Part shown: piece after piece, positions 16,891-25,238 of the stretch
Numbering within the stretch: the first letter of the stretch is position 1
Layout: each line of letters starts with the position of its first letter
Virus record (IMG/VR): IMGVR_UViG_3300021599_000875
Location: 1-37,994 of that record
DNA length: 37,994 nucleotides
Direction: 5' to 3' (one strand)
From: a virus
Notes under the pieces: model-generated
Database searches by the model: none
What the model saw: the letters and a program-made list of their open reading frames with translations, nothing else
Told to the model about the DNA's origin: nothing
Program-made: the position numbers and the translations under genes

Positions 16891-17163
16891 ATGAACGACA
16901 ACTGCATTTTGTGTGTGCTGTTTTTTTTGATTACGATTTCGACTGCTGTGTACGTGGTCAAAATGGATATGATCGCTCAATCAAAGAGGATCGACAAACT
17001 CGAACGGCGTCTCGTGAAGATGGAGAGCGAGATCAAAGAGGCTCACCGTCAAGCGATGTGGGCGCAAACGCTGCTGATTGAAAACATGGACACCGTTGGC
17101 AAGGAAATTCGAACGATCAACAAAGAGCTAGGGATGACACCCTGGGGATGGGGAGGTAGATAA
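16891..17163 (+). CDS. Small membrane protein with coiled coil
   Basis: 90 residues. An N-terminal hydrophobic helix (about 5-24, LCVLFFLITISTAVYVV) is followed by a heptad-rich helix (SKRIDKLERRLVKMESEIKE) and a Trp/Gly tail. Only four bases separate it from the previous stop, and its own stop overlaps the next start (TAATG). The topology resembles small phage inner-membrane proteins of unknown role; a part in tail-tip assembly or superinfection control cannot be told apart. Confidence 0.7.
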   Translation: MNDNCILCVLFFLITISTAVYVVKMDMIAQSKRIDKLERRLVKMESEIKEAHRQAMWAQTLLIENMDTVGKEIRTINKELGMTPWGWGGR

Positions 17164-18401
17164 TGGCGACGAAGTATTGGATCGGTCGGGCTGCGTCCGT
17201 GGCTCAGATTACAAAGGTTGTTTTTTCTTCAATCGTTTCGACGAACACCTACTCGGTGACAATAAACGGGAAGTCAGTATCGGTCACGGCAACGAGTACG
17301 AGCCTCGGTGATTTGATCGATGCGTTGGTCAATGCTTGGAATTCATCTGCGGAACCAGAGCATCGAGAAATGACTGCGGCGAGGCGTGAAGATCCATCGC
17401 TGAGTGGTCTACAACTGACTGCGAACACGGCAGGAGTTCCGATCACCGTGACCGCGTCTGCGACGACCGGAACGGCGACGGTTACTCAACCCACCGCTGC
17501 GAGTGGTCCGAATTTTTGGAACGTCGCTGCGAACTGGTCGGGTGGAACGCTGCCGGCTGCTGCGGATGATATCGTGATTCGGGATTCCTCGGTGTCGATT
17601 CTGTATGGACTGACCGACACGAACAACTATGCGAGCCTTACGATCGACGCATCGTTTACTGGTCAGGTTGGATTGCCGGATCAAAACCCGTCAAGCTATC
17701 CAGAATACAGAACGGCGTTTTTAACCCTTGGGACCGGCTCGGCTTTGACGGTCACTCTTGGCAACGGTGTCGGTACGTTCTCGGATCGAATTAGGATCGA
17801 TGTGCAGGGTTCGAATGTGACCTGCTCGATCGTCGGTGCTGGATTCCAAGGATCGGTTCAGTATCCGTTCGAGATCCGCAACCCTGGTTCTGGTTCGACG
17901 GTGCGTGCGTATGCAGGCGGTCTTGCGATCTCTGCTGCGTCGAGTGGTACTGTTGCGACGTTGGAAATTATTCAGCGCGATGGAATCCAAAACCCTCCAT
18001 CGGTCAATGTGCAGTCGAATATCACGACGACTACGATCACGATCTACGGTGGGGTGCTGCTGCTCGAAGGTGCGGTAACGACTCTCGTGGCTCGTGAGCA
18101 GGCAAGGGTTACAGTAGCACAGGCTGCGGCTGTTGGTACGGTTAAAGTATCATCGCAGGCTCTTGTGAATTGGGATTCATCCGGTGGCATCACGACGAAG
18201 CTGCACGTTGAACAAGGAGGCACGATCAACTTCGGTCGAGTCGGTACAACCAAGACGGTCGCTGCGTGCGATCTATTTGCGTCAGGAACGCTTTTGGATC
18301 CATTGGACAAGGTAACATTCACGGCTGGCGTGGTGCTGCAAGCGTGTCGTATAGGCGATGTGACTTTGGATCTTGGGGTTGGAGTGACGGTCAATGGCTA
18401 A
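17163..18401 (+). CDS. Beta-rich tail or fibre protein
   Basis: 412 residues. After a short N-terminal domain (YWIGRAASVAQITKVVF) comes a Thr/Ala/Val/Gly-rich body with regular strands: FWNVAANWSGGTLPAAADDI, YASLTIDASFTGQVGL, and later repeated -V-V- turns (VARVTVAQAAAVGTVKVSS-like), suggesting a beta-helix or stacked beta-sandwiches as in tail fibres. It overlaps the tail-hub candidate gene downstream by eight bases. Receptor binding is possible but inferred. Confidence 0.7.
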   Translation: MATKYWIGRAASVAQITKVVFSSIVSTNTYSVTINGKSVSVTATSTSLGDLIDALVNAWNSSAEPEHREMTAARREDPSLSGLQLTANTAGVPITVTASATTGTATVTQPTAASGPNFWNVAANWSGGTLPAAADDIVIRDSSVSILYGLTDTNNYASLTIDASFTGQVGLPDQNPSSYPEYRTAFLTLGTGSALTVTLGNGVGTFSDRIRIDVQGSNVTCSIVGAGFQGSVQYPFEIRNPGSGSTVRAYAGGLAISAASSGTVATLEIIQRDGIQNPPSVNVQSNITTTTITIYGGVLLLEGAVTTLVAREQARVTVAQAAAVGTVKVSSQALVNWDSSGGITTKLHVEQGGTINFGRVGTTKTVAACDLFASGTLLDPLDKVTFTAGVVLQACRIGDVTLDLGVGVTVNG

Positions 18402-20301
18402 TGCTCCGCAGGGTGCTTTTCGGTTCGCTGGCGTTTGGGCTGACGGTGAGTTCTCGGTCACTCGTAGCGGCTCAACCAAGCCGGATCAAATACGCGCTCA
18501 ATTCATCCTCGGTGCAAACCTTCCTCAGTACGGAGACATTGAGGTTTGGTACGGACAGAACATGATTCGGATTCCGTACTGTCGCGTGGTACGGCAGCAG
18601 ATCTCTAGCGGCGCGGATGGTCGAATGCGAGAGGTGACGTTCGAGGACTCGCGTTGGCTGTGGCGTTACCAGTATGGATTCGGAAACACTAACTTGCGGC
18701 GTAAGATTTTCGGCTCGTGGTATGTGACCTACAAGGCGAGCAAAAAACTTATCGTCCAGAATTTCCTTCAACTGCTTGGTTTTGGAAACGTTTCCACGAT
18801 ACCACCGGATGCGTTATTCGATTTCAATACGACCGAGTATGGTTCCGTTCTGGAAGATGATGCGTACTTCGAAGCGAATCACTTCGATGGGAAACCGATT
18901 CCTGATTGCCTCGAAGAAATCTTGCAACCGATGGGAGTGCAGGTTCACCTTGGGTGGGACAATCAGTTGCGATTGTTTTCGCAAGGGTACGGTCGAGACA
19001 TACCGAGCGATCAACGCGTGATGGATTACTCGATCTCGATTACTCCACCGGTGGTACCGGAGGTTCTAGTCTACGAGTTTGCAAACGTGAGTTTCGAAAA
19101 CGACTTCGTGCTGCGTGCTGTCGGCTATGAGTGGGACGAGCGCAAGGAGAAACCTACCAAACGGCTCGCGCCGCTGGATCAACTTTCATACGGTCCGATA
19201 GATCCTGCGACTGGCAAGATCGATTGGAGACTTGCAGACCCACCGAATTTTTCAAACATTAAAAACAAAAAGCTGCGTGAGCTTTGCAGGCGAACAATTT
19301 TCAAGCTGTACCGAATCGACTCGACGAAGAAACTCGATTTGGTGAAACCGGTATTCCAAAACGTCCCACCGAAGTCAAACATTCAATACGACGAAAGCGA
19401 TTTCATCCTGCATGATGCTCTGTGGGTTCGCAGTCCTGGTTTGCTGGAAACTGATGAATGGAAGCAATGGGGAGTCGGTCGAGACTACCAACGAATCTTG
19501 TTCGATGAACATTCCGACGACGATATGAAGCTGATCGGTTTTTTCTGCGATCAAACTGTTCACCAGAAAAATAACAACGTTGCGAATGTTGAGGCTAAAT
19601 TTGGAACAATCTCGTCTGATTACGAGTTAAACGGTACCGAGTTTCGAGAGAATACGTTCGCGTACTTAAACAAGAACTATCCTGAAATTTGCTACCAAAA
19701 GGGGTTTTCGTTCGATGCGGATAATATGCTGATTCAGCTTGATGACCGGCTAGTGTGGATCAATCGCAATAACGCAGGCGAGGTTCAAAACAAAGCGTAC
19801 TATCCCGCAAAACTTGTCATGCGTTGCAGGCACAAGCTACGCAGGCGCTCTGATATGGAAGTGATAAGGCACATGGTTCCTGTGCAAGTCAACAGTCCCT
19901 ACTCTGCACCAGGAGTGGTCGATAAAATCCGGATCGAGGATCCAGTTCATGTCGCCTGGGGTGTTCCGCAGCGATTCGATGCCTTGAAACAAAAGCTATC
20001 GACTATCACGGCTCAGTATATGGCAACAAAACGCATGAGCGAAGCAGCAACGGTTCCAATGAAGGGGTTCGCGTTCGACATCAATACCGATGGTCGAATC
20101 GCTTCGGTGACGTTCCAGCGATCCGGCAACGGTGCTTGTACGACAACCGTTCAATGGCAAAACGAGAACCCTGTCGAGCAGCCTACCTATCAGGAGTTGG
20201 TCAACACGGCGATCAAGCAAGGCATGATGAGTGCATACCAACAGCATCGCACGAAGCAATCCGCTAAGATCCATTCTCCTGCACCGAGGAGGCATGGCTA
20301 A
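18394..20301 (+). CDS. Large tail-tip / hub protein candidate
   Basis: 635 residues, mixed alpha/beta with many aromatic residues (FAGVWADGEFSVTR, WYGQNMIRIPYCRVVRQ, EVTFEDSRWLWRYQYGF). The N-terminal pattern, with short strands describing position and normal direction of a ring, resembles baseplate hub or tail-associated proteins that follow the distal tail gene. The middle has DQLSYGPIDPATGKIDWRL and a long acidic stretch. No peptidase or lysozyme motif is recognised. A palindrome copy (18783) lies inside and encodes FGNVST. Confidence 0.65.
   Translation: MANAPQGAFRFAGVWADGEFSVTRSGSTKPDQIRAQFILGANLPQYGDIEVWYGQNMIRIPYCRVVRQQISSGADGRMREVTFEDSRWLWRYQYGFGNTNLRRKIFGSWYVTYKASKKLIVQNFLQLLGFGNVSTIPPDALFDFNTTEYGSVLEDDAYFEANHFDGKPIPDCLEEILQPMGVQVHLGWDNQLRLFSQGYGRDIPSDQRVMDYSISITPPVVPEVLVYEFANVSFENDFVLRAVGYEWDERKEKPTKRLAPLDQLSYGPIDPATGKIDWRLADPPNFSNIKNKKLRELCRRTIFKLYRIDSTKKLDLVKPVFQNVPPKSNIQYDESDFILHDALWVRSPGLLETDEWKQWGVGRDYQRILFDEHSDDDMKLIGFFCDQTVHQKNNNVANVEAKFGTISSDYELNGTEFRENTFAYLNKNYPEICYQKGFSFDADNMLIQLDDRLVWINRNNAGEVQNKAYYPAKLVMRCRHKLRRRSDMEVIRHMVPVQVNSPYSAPGVVDKIRIEDPVHVAWGVPQRFDALKQKLSTITAQYMATKRMSEAATVPMKGFAFDINTDGRIASVTFQRSGNGACTTTVQWQNENPVEQPTYQELVNTAIKQGMMSAYQQHRTKQSAKIHSPAPRRHG
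18783..18796 (+). promoter_or_regulatory. Dispersed palindrome, copy 3
   Basis: TGGAAACGTTTCCA inside the tail-hub candidate gene, read in the GNVS frame. Confidence 0.85.
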
Positions 20302-20933
20302 TGTTTCTCGCAGGCATGACACAGTGGAGTTTCAAAAACGAGACCGGCGAGACGATCCCATCGTTCGGCGTGATGATCGTGACCGGTGCTACGATCGTAG
20401 AAAACGAAATAGTGTTCTCGGTCAAGAAATGCACGCAGACCGAGGAAGATTTGCAAGAACCTGCATCGCTGCTGTTTAACTCCATTCAGCCTATTGCTAA
20501 TGACCAGTTCGGAGTCGCATCTCGTGATTTCCCTGCTCAGGCGTTGATCGAACAATCGAGCGATCATACTCCCGGTACAATCGTTGGTCCGAAGTCTGGA
20601 TCGTTCGCGCTTGGGACTGTCGGATCCTGTTTGCGGATAATGGCAAAAGACACGACCAATCCAACGGTGATCGCAAGTCGCGGTGTCTACTTTATTGAGG
20701 CGTATCACGGGAAAACGGATTTCCATATCGCTAGAGCAACGACGACGATTACTGCGGCTGTCGGTACAACGTGCGGCACTGGAACGGCGATGCTAAAGCG
20801 AATCAATAGCTCAAACGTTCTCGTCGATGATCGATCGGTGACGATCAAAAACCCTGGATCGGTGATTGCCAATGGTGCTTTGCTCGGCGTGTGGAGAACA
20901 CGTAACGACTACGTTGCAGTGGAGCTTTGCTGA
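20301..20933 (+). CDS. Hypothetical tail-module protein
   Basis: 210 residues starting MFLAGMTQWSFKNETGETIPSF; its ATG overlaps the previous stop (TAATG). Beta-rich, with SFGVMIVTGATIVENEIVFSV, a central region of small residues and a C-terminal GVWRTRNDYVAVELC. It is translationally linked to the genes on both sides and is probably part of the tail tip or a fibre connector. No family recognised. Confidence 0.7.
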   Translation: MFLAGMTQWSFKNETGETIPSFGVMIVTGATIVENEIVFSVKKCTQTEEDLQEPASLLFNSIQPIANDQFGVASRDFPAQALIEQSSDHTPGTIVGPKSGSFALGTVGSCLRIMAKDTTNPTVIASRGVYFIEAYHGKTDFHIARATTTITAAVGTTCGTGTAMLKRINSSNVLVDDRSVTIKNPGSVIANGALLGVWRTRNDYVAVELC

Positions 20934-22438
20934 TGAGTGGAATGGGGAAATGCTGCTGCGGTGATTGCTGTCTGGAGGAGGGCCAGATGCCGTATACGAC
21001 CGCGACGCTGAAATCACCATACTACCCTTGCGAGGGTGGCGGCGGTCCTGGCGGCGGTGTTGGTGTAGGTGTTGGTGAGGGAGAAGGTGAAGAACCAAGC
21101 TATCCGACTGAGAATTTCGTTAAGCAAACGTGCTGCTATCAGGCAGGATTCAATTTCGATCTGAACGGTCAATGTACTGAGGAGGTTTTCCAATGCTTTT
21201 TGTGGGCTAAACGCGACGTTACTTTTTCCTACACGGTTTCATATTACCGGCAGAAGATCGCGTATCATCCAGCGGAAACAGATCCAGAGGACTACGACTG
21301 TCCTTGTATCTTGGCGACTACGAAATCGGTCGATTACGAGGGTGCTGCTAGAGTATTTTTGAATCAGTCTTATCAGCTTTACAAGGCGACTGTGAGCGTA
21401 GGAAAAACAAAGATCAAATGCGATGGAGACTCGGAACCAGTCTGTAAATTTTACATTGCCGTGACGTATGATTTCCGCGTCAAAGAGGGACCGAGCGATG
21501 TGCAGGTCTACAACAAGAAAACGTTTTCTTGTGTAGGGAACTTCGACAATCCAAACTGCACGATCACGAATTCTTGGATCGAGGAGTCTGGAACGGATAG
21601 CGATGCCTGTCCATTCGATGATTTTCAGGGAGGTCCAATCTTCGAAACGATCGTATCGGTGACAAGGATCAAGTTCTACGACACGCTGCCTGCTCCTGGT
21701 GATATTACAATCGCTGCGACCGACTCGGTTCCGTTTTCGTGCTGCGATGGAAAAGTCAATTGCACTATCCAGCAGCAGTCGTGTGGCTTGATGGTCGGAT
21801 CAAACTGCCTGCCTGCTGCGCCGTACTTCAACGAATTCATGGATCCAGCAAACAGCTATAACCTGATTCCATGTAGCGAGGTCTTGCAGTGGGACGAGGA
21901 AACAGATCAGTGGCAATGCTTTCGGATCATGGTCGATGGATACATGGAATCCGGTTCAACGATAACCGATGCGTTTTTGTTCGAGGTCGTGAATCCTGGT
22001 TGTTACTACATAGCAAGACCCCAAGCAGGTGGTGCGTTGTTATGTCCAGAGTATTTTTGCGAAACGATTTCTATGGGTTGGGATTCACTTACGTTCAGCG
22101 AAGTTGATTTCGTTAATCAAGGCGAAGGCTTGTCTGCATGTGGAACGTTAGACGTAAACTATCTGATCGAGCCTCCGAGTCCTCCTGTCGGACCGTATTG
22201 CTCAGGTGGTGCGAGTCCACCTGAATTGGGATTTTGCACGACGGATGATTGCTGTGAGGAAGGTTTCAACTTGATCGCGTGCAACGTACCGCAAGCTGTT
22301 ACTACCTTGCAATGTCCTGTGCTTGGTCCTGATTGTGGTCGAAAGATCACCGATCTTGAATGCAACCATGCGTTGACAAACTATTCAGTTGGGGCGACCT
22401 GTCTACCGATCGGCAATGCAATTATCGGACTAGCGTAA
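20933..22438 (+). CDS. Cysteine-rich tail protein (about 37 Cys)
   Basis: 501 residues from ATG 20933, overlapping the previous stop. It opens with CCCGDCC and carries roughly 37 cysteines over its length (~7%), often as pairs (TCCY, SCCDG, DDCCEE) or CxC. A Gly/Val/Glu linker around residues 36-56 (GGGVGVGVGEGEGEE) separates a short N-terminal tag from the body. The body is strand-rich with acidic turns. So many cysteines suggest a disulfide-stabilised or metal-binding extracellular part such as a receptor-binding protein. It is not similar to anything I can name. Confidence 0.7.
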   Translation: MSGMGKCCCGDCCLEEGQMPYTTATLKSPYYPCEGGGGPGGGVGVGVGEGEGEEPSYPTENFVKQTCCYQAGFNFDLNGQCTEEVFQCFLWAKRDVTFSYTVSYYRQKIAYHPAETDPEDYDCPCILATTKSVDYEGAARVFLNQSYQLYKATVSVGKTKIKCDGDSEPVCKFYIAVTYDFRVKEGPSDVQVYNKKTFSCVGNFDNPNCTITNSWIEESGTDSDACPFDDFQGGPIFETIVSVTRIKFYDTLPAPGDITIAATDSVPFSCCDGKVNCTIQQQSCGLMVGSNCLPAAPYFNEFMDPANSYNLIPCSEVLQWDEETDQWQCFRIMVDGYMESGSTITDAFLFEVVNPGCYYIARPQAGGALLCPEYFCETISMGWDSLTFSEVDFVNQGEGLSACGTLDVNYLIEPPSPPVGPYCSGGASPPELGFCTTDDCCEEGFNLIACNVPQAVTTLQCPVLGPDCGRKITDLECNHALTNYSVGATCLPIGNAIIGLA

Positions 22439-22800
22439 TGTTGCCACGAGACACACTAAAAGGATTCGTGATCGAACGCGTTGGTTTCCAGCCGAGGGTC
22501 AACCCTGTTAGGGTGACGTTTCTCGGTACGCAGTACACGCCGAAAAAAAATCCTTGGGACGATCTGCATAACGGTACGGTCAAAGACGAAGCGACGTTGG
22601 CCGAGTGGGAGCTACAGATCCCCGCATACGGATGCCACTGTCGGAAGTTCTATCTCGAGTACAGAGCGAACAACCCACCTGATTTTTCGAGTGAGCATGC
22701 TCTTTGGATTTGGGGCGTTGGGCTGCACAACGCAGTCAATAAAAAGCTAGACAGGTTTGAGCTTTCGATCGACGAAGCTCGAAAGATTTGGAATCGGTAA
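22438..22800 (+). CDS. Hypothetical tail-module protein
   Basis: 120 residues; ATG 22438 overlaps the previous stop (TAATG). An in-frame ATG at 22360 lies inside the Cys-rich gene and is rejected. Contains VNPVRVTFLGTQYTPKKNPW, a CHC motif (YGCHCRKFYLEYR) and a C-terminal helix. The last gene of the coupled tail series. No family recognised. Confidence 0.7.
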   Translation: MLPRDTLKGFVIERVGFQPRVNPVRVTFLGTQYTPKKNPWDDLHNGTVKDEATLAEWELQIPAYGCHCRKFYLEYRANNPPDFSSEHALWIWGVGLHNAVNKKLDRFELSIDEARKIWNR

Positions 22801-22861
22801 ACCTCGGTCGATTCCCTTGCATGAGCATTTTGTTAGTAGCATTTCCGTCGAGGAGAAATCG

Positions 22862-23182
22862 ATGGACCTGCTGTTTTTTTCAACTGAGATTGCGACTAGG
22901 TTACAGGCTGGTGCTGCTGGATCATTGATCGCGGTGCTTACGTCTGAGCCTGAGTCCGGCGTATCGGTGACGAAACGGCTGTTCTGTGGATGGGTCGCTT
23001 CGGTTTTTTGTGCTCCGATTGGGTTTTCGCTGGCTGAGGGATTCATTTCAGAAAAGATCCTGGATCGAATCAATCGACACGACGCAGAGATGGTAAGCTC
23101 ATTCGTTGTCGGTCTGCTCGGTTGGCAAGGGATTAAATGGATTCAACAACGTTTCAAAAGGTTCACCAAAGAACATGGATGA
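22862..23182 (+). CDS. Small membrane protein, holin candidate
   Basis: 106 residues; GAGGAG sits a few bases upstream of ATG 22862. Hydrophobic stretches lie around residues 14-28 (LQAGAAGSLIAVL), 41-58 (LFCGWVASVFCAPIGFSL) and 78-92 (MVSSFVVGLLGWQGI), followed by a basic tail (QQRFKRFTKEHG). Size, two or three membrane segments and a charged C-terminus fit a holin. It stands first in a row of small membrane proteins ahead of a secreted-type peptidase gene, so a lysis role is inferred. Confidence 0.65.
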   Translation: MDLLFFSTEIATRLQAGAAGSLIAVLTSEPESGVSVTKRLFCGWVASVFCAPIGFSLAEGFISEKILDRINRHDAEMVSSFVVGLLGWQGIKWIQQRFKRFTKEHG

Positions 23183-23498
23183 TCAAACACGCTCGGTTCT
23201 GTCTATCGTTTGCAGGTTTTCGTTGGTTGTCCTGTGCTACTGCGCCGTCGTTAAAAAAATGCGGTGCGTCGATTATTGTTCGTTGTTCCGTCAACGTTTG
23301 CAGTCTACACTAGGTTGGGTCAGCGGTATCGTTGCGACTCTCGGACTGTTTTATCCGATGATCTGCGGCGTGATCGCTTTGGTTCTATTGGTGGCTATTT
23401 TTGCTGCGGATTTAGATTATGCCAAGAAAACGACGATTGTTAGGACTACCGCGAAGTCATCGCAAGCTCGCGATGCAAGAAGTACGGCAAGTGGCTGA
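23175..23498 (+). CDS. Small membrane protein, second holin/antiholin candidate
   Basis: 107 residues from ATG 23175, overlapping the previous gene by eight bases. Two or three hydrophobic segments (VLSIVCRFSLVVLCYCAVV, about 8-27, and STLGWVSGIVATLGLFYPMICGVIALVLLVAIF, about 47-80 in two pieces) are joined by a Cys-containing basic loop. A basic Ser/Thr/Arg tail follows. The frame extends upstream, but only as an overlap. It may act with the preceding gene as a holin pair; no direct motif proves this. Confidence 0.6.
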   Translation: MDDQTRSVLSIVCRFSLVVLCYCAVVKKMRCVDYCSLFRQRLQSTLGWVSGIVATLGLFYPMICGVIALVLLVAIFAADLDYAKKTTIVRTTAKSSQARDARSTASG

Positions 23499-23667
23499 AC
23501 TCGGTCTGTCCGAGGAAGATTCGATCAAGGAACTAAACGCTCGTATGATCGCTCGGTTTGATCCTGCGAGCATTTTGCTTTCGATTCTGATCTCTTGGGC
23601 CGTGAAGCAGTTGATCGCTTGGATCCAAGGAAAGCTCAAGGATAAGCTATACGGTGATGAGGAATGA
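23419..23667 (+). CDS. Small protein with hydrophobic C-terminal helix
   Basis: 82 residues from ATG 23419, overlapping the previous gene by 80 bases; an internal ATG at 23473 would give 64 residues and a shorter overlap. Neither start has a clear ribosome site. An Arg-rich head, an acidic helix (SEEDSIKELNARM) and a membrane-like helix (ASILLSILISWAVKQLIAW) with a Lys-rich end are seen. Its stop overlaps the next start (ATGA). Probably a further lysis-module protein. Confidence 0.55.
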   Translation: MPRKRRLLGLPRSHRKLAMQEVRQVAELGLSEEDSIKELNARMIARFDPASILLSILISWAVKQLIAWIQGKLKDKLYGDEE

Positions 23668-24197
23668 TTAAACGCAAACCTGCTGAGCCGAAACCAAAAC
23701 CAGAACTTGTCGAGCCTGCTAAGCCTCCGAGGAAACGTCGTAGGCGCGTTCCAAAGACCAAGGTGGCTGGATACACGATCGACTGGTACGCGGTCGGTCT
23801 TGCGGTGCTTGCTGCGATTACCATCGCTCCGTATGTGCTGCCGTTCATCAAGGACAGAGTGAAACCTACACCGGCTGCGGTCGAGGTGGATCTTGGAAAC
23901 GTTTCCAACTGGTTCTCGAATGTTGCGTCGGATGATCCGAAGGCTGACGTTCCGAAATATGCCGAGGCTTTGCGTGCGGTAGGTGAATCGGAAATTGATG
24001 ACGTTGCGAAAATTGCAGACCTCCTCAAGACCGAAGTCGAATCGAGACTCGATCGGACTGGATGGTTAAACTGGGGTCTGTTCAATATCGACCTGCTGAA
24101 AGAGATGCGAAAGCTGCGAGAGGAAAAGAAGCTCGGCAGCATCGAGTCGCATAAGCAGTATCTGTTGGCGCTTGCTGATGCTTTGGAGAAACTCTGA
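23664..24197 (+). CDS. Single-span membrane protein, spanin-like candidate
   Basis: 177 residues. A Pro/Lys/Arg-rich cytoplasmic head (residues 1-35), one membrane helix (about 42-62, VGLAVLAAITIAPYVL), then a helical, charged domain of ~110 residues that would face the periplasm (KLREEKKLGSIESHKQY). This N-in anchor with a helical outer domain is like an inner-membrane spanin, and it stands next to holin candidates and a peptidase. It is longer than many spanins and no lipoprotein partner is seen. A palindrome copy encodes LGNVSN just after the membrane helix. Confidence 0.6.
   Translation: MIKRKPAEPKPKPELVEPAKPPRKRRRRVPKTKVAGYTIDWYAVGLAVLAAITIAPYVLPFIKDRVKPTPAAVEVDLGNVSNWFSNVASDDPKADVPKYAEALRAVGESEIDDVAKIADLLKTEVESRLDRTGWLNWGLFNIDLLKEMRKLREEKKLGSIESHKQYLLALADALEKL
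23893..23908 (+). promoter_or_regulatory. Dispersed palindrome, copy 4
   Basis: TTGGAAACGTTTCCAA, perfect 16-base palindrome, GNVS frame, inside the spanin-like gene. Confidence 0.85.
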
Positions 24198-25186
24198 TGC
24201 CTATTTGGGACAAGTATCTGGACGGAACGCTCGAAGGTGCCAAGCATGACAGAGCGCATCAAAGGTTGTTTGCTGCAAAGTCGGTGGCTCCTGTCTACGG
24301 TGCTGCGGCTCCGAACGTGATGGATCGCGAGCCTGCGAAGGACGTTTTTCTTGGCCGGTACGCTCTGATGGGTATGCAGTCCCTCTACGGAAATACGTTT
24401 ACGTTTTTCCCTCAGTATCAAGAGTACGGAACGTGCGTTGGTCAGTCTCACGCAATGGGAGCGACGATCGTTGCAGGTGTGAGTTCGCTGCTGTCTGGTT
24501 TGCGTTTCCCTGGTCGCATGGCTGTTGCTCCGATCTACGCTGGATCTCGCGTGGACATTGGGAAGAATCCTGGTCGGTGGGAGGGTTCGGTCGGATCGTG
24601 GGCTGCTCAGTGGCTTACCAAGTTCGGATGCGTGACGTATCGAGAACTCGGTCACGTTGACAATCCGAAGTCGGATAAAGAATGGCTGGCGACGATGAAG
24701 AAGGACGAGCAGCAGGCTATGGACTGGACTGCCTCTCGCGAGGGGGTTCCGAAGTCCGGCGAGGATCTAGCGAGGCTTCGACCGATCCAGCACGCACCGT
24801 TGATCCAAACGGTCGAAGAAGTAAAAGCAGCGCTGACAAATTTGACTCCGGTAAACATTTGCTGCTTGGTTCATCCGTCTCAGGATCTCGACTCGAAAGG
24901 AGTATCGAAGTCGGCTCGTCGTGGTGGTGGTCATTCGACGATCGTGATCGGTCAGTATTTCGACGGATCGCGGTGGTGGTTCGATTTCCTCAACTCGTGG
25001 TGGTATTACTACAAGGGAGGGTTCGCTCGATCGACGAACAAGCTGGACTTGCAGTTCAAGGGATCGGTGACTCGAATCACCGAGGAGACGCTTCGCGCGT
25101 GCCTCGCAGAACGCGATTGCTACGCACTCGTTGGCGTGCAGGGCTTGGAACCGGTCGATAAAGAAATGTCGCGTCTAATGGCCTGA
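24197..25186 (+). CDS. Papain-like cysteine peptidase
   Basis: 329 residues; ATG 24197 overlaps the previous stop. The catalytic layout of C1-type peptidases is visible: QYQEYGTCVGQSHA with C80 and an upstream Gln for the oxyanion hole, GGGHSTIVIG with H246, and FDFLNSWW with N266, in the correct order and spacing. No signal peptide is apparent, so a holin would be needed if it acts outside the cytoplasm. Next to four small membrane proteins, it may be the lysis enzyme (acting on peptidoglycan cross-bridges or wall protein) or a virion-associated peptidase. The substrate is not shown by the sequence. Confidence 0.75.
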   Translation: MPIWDKYLDGTLEGAKHDRAHQRLFAAKSVAPVYGAAAPNVMDREPAKDVFLGRYALMGMQSLYGNTFTFFPQYQEYGTCVGQSHAMGATIVAGVSSLLSGLRFPGRMAVAPIYAGSRVDIGKNPGRWEGSVGSWAAQWLTKFGCVTYRELGHVDNPKSDKEWLATMKKDEQQAMDWTASREGVPKSGEDLARLRPIQHAPLIQTVEEVKAALTNLTPVNICCLVHPSQDLDSKGVSKSARRGGGHSTIVIGQYFDGSRWWFDFLNSWWYYYKGGFARSTNKLDLQFKGSVTRITEETLRACLAERDCYALVGVQGLEPVDKEMSRLMA

Positions 25187-25218
25187 TTTGAGGCTTTGGT
25201 GGGGTTCCAGATGCCGAT

Positions 25219-25233
25219 CGGTGGCGTTATAGT
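25219..25233 (+). promoter_or_regulatory. Promoter of the CGGTGGCGTT family before the hairpin-rich region
   Basis: CGGTGGCGTT (25219-25228) running into TATAGT (25228-25233), the best -10 match of the family. No TTGGTT-like -35 box at the usual place. It lies 33 bases after the peptidase stop; transcription would begin near 25239-25241, exactly where the first strong hairpin begins. Confidence 0.55.
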
Positions 25234-25238
25234 CTGAG

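Noticed and set aside
23636-24655. 339-codon open frame on the minus strand
   Set aside because: Covers the antisense of two well-supported + strand genes, with low-complexity Ser/Arg content and no motif.
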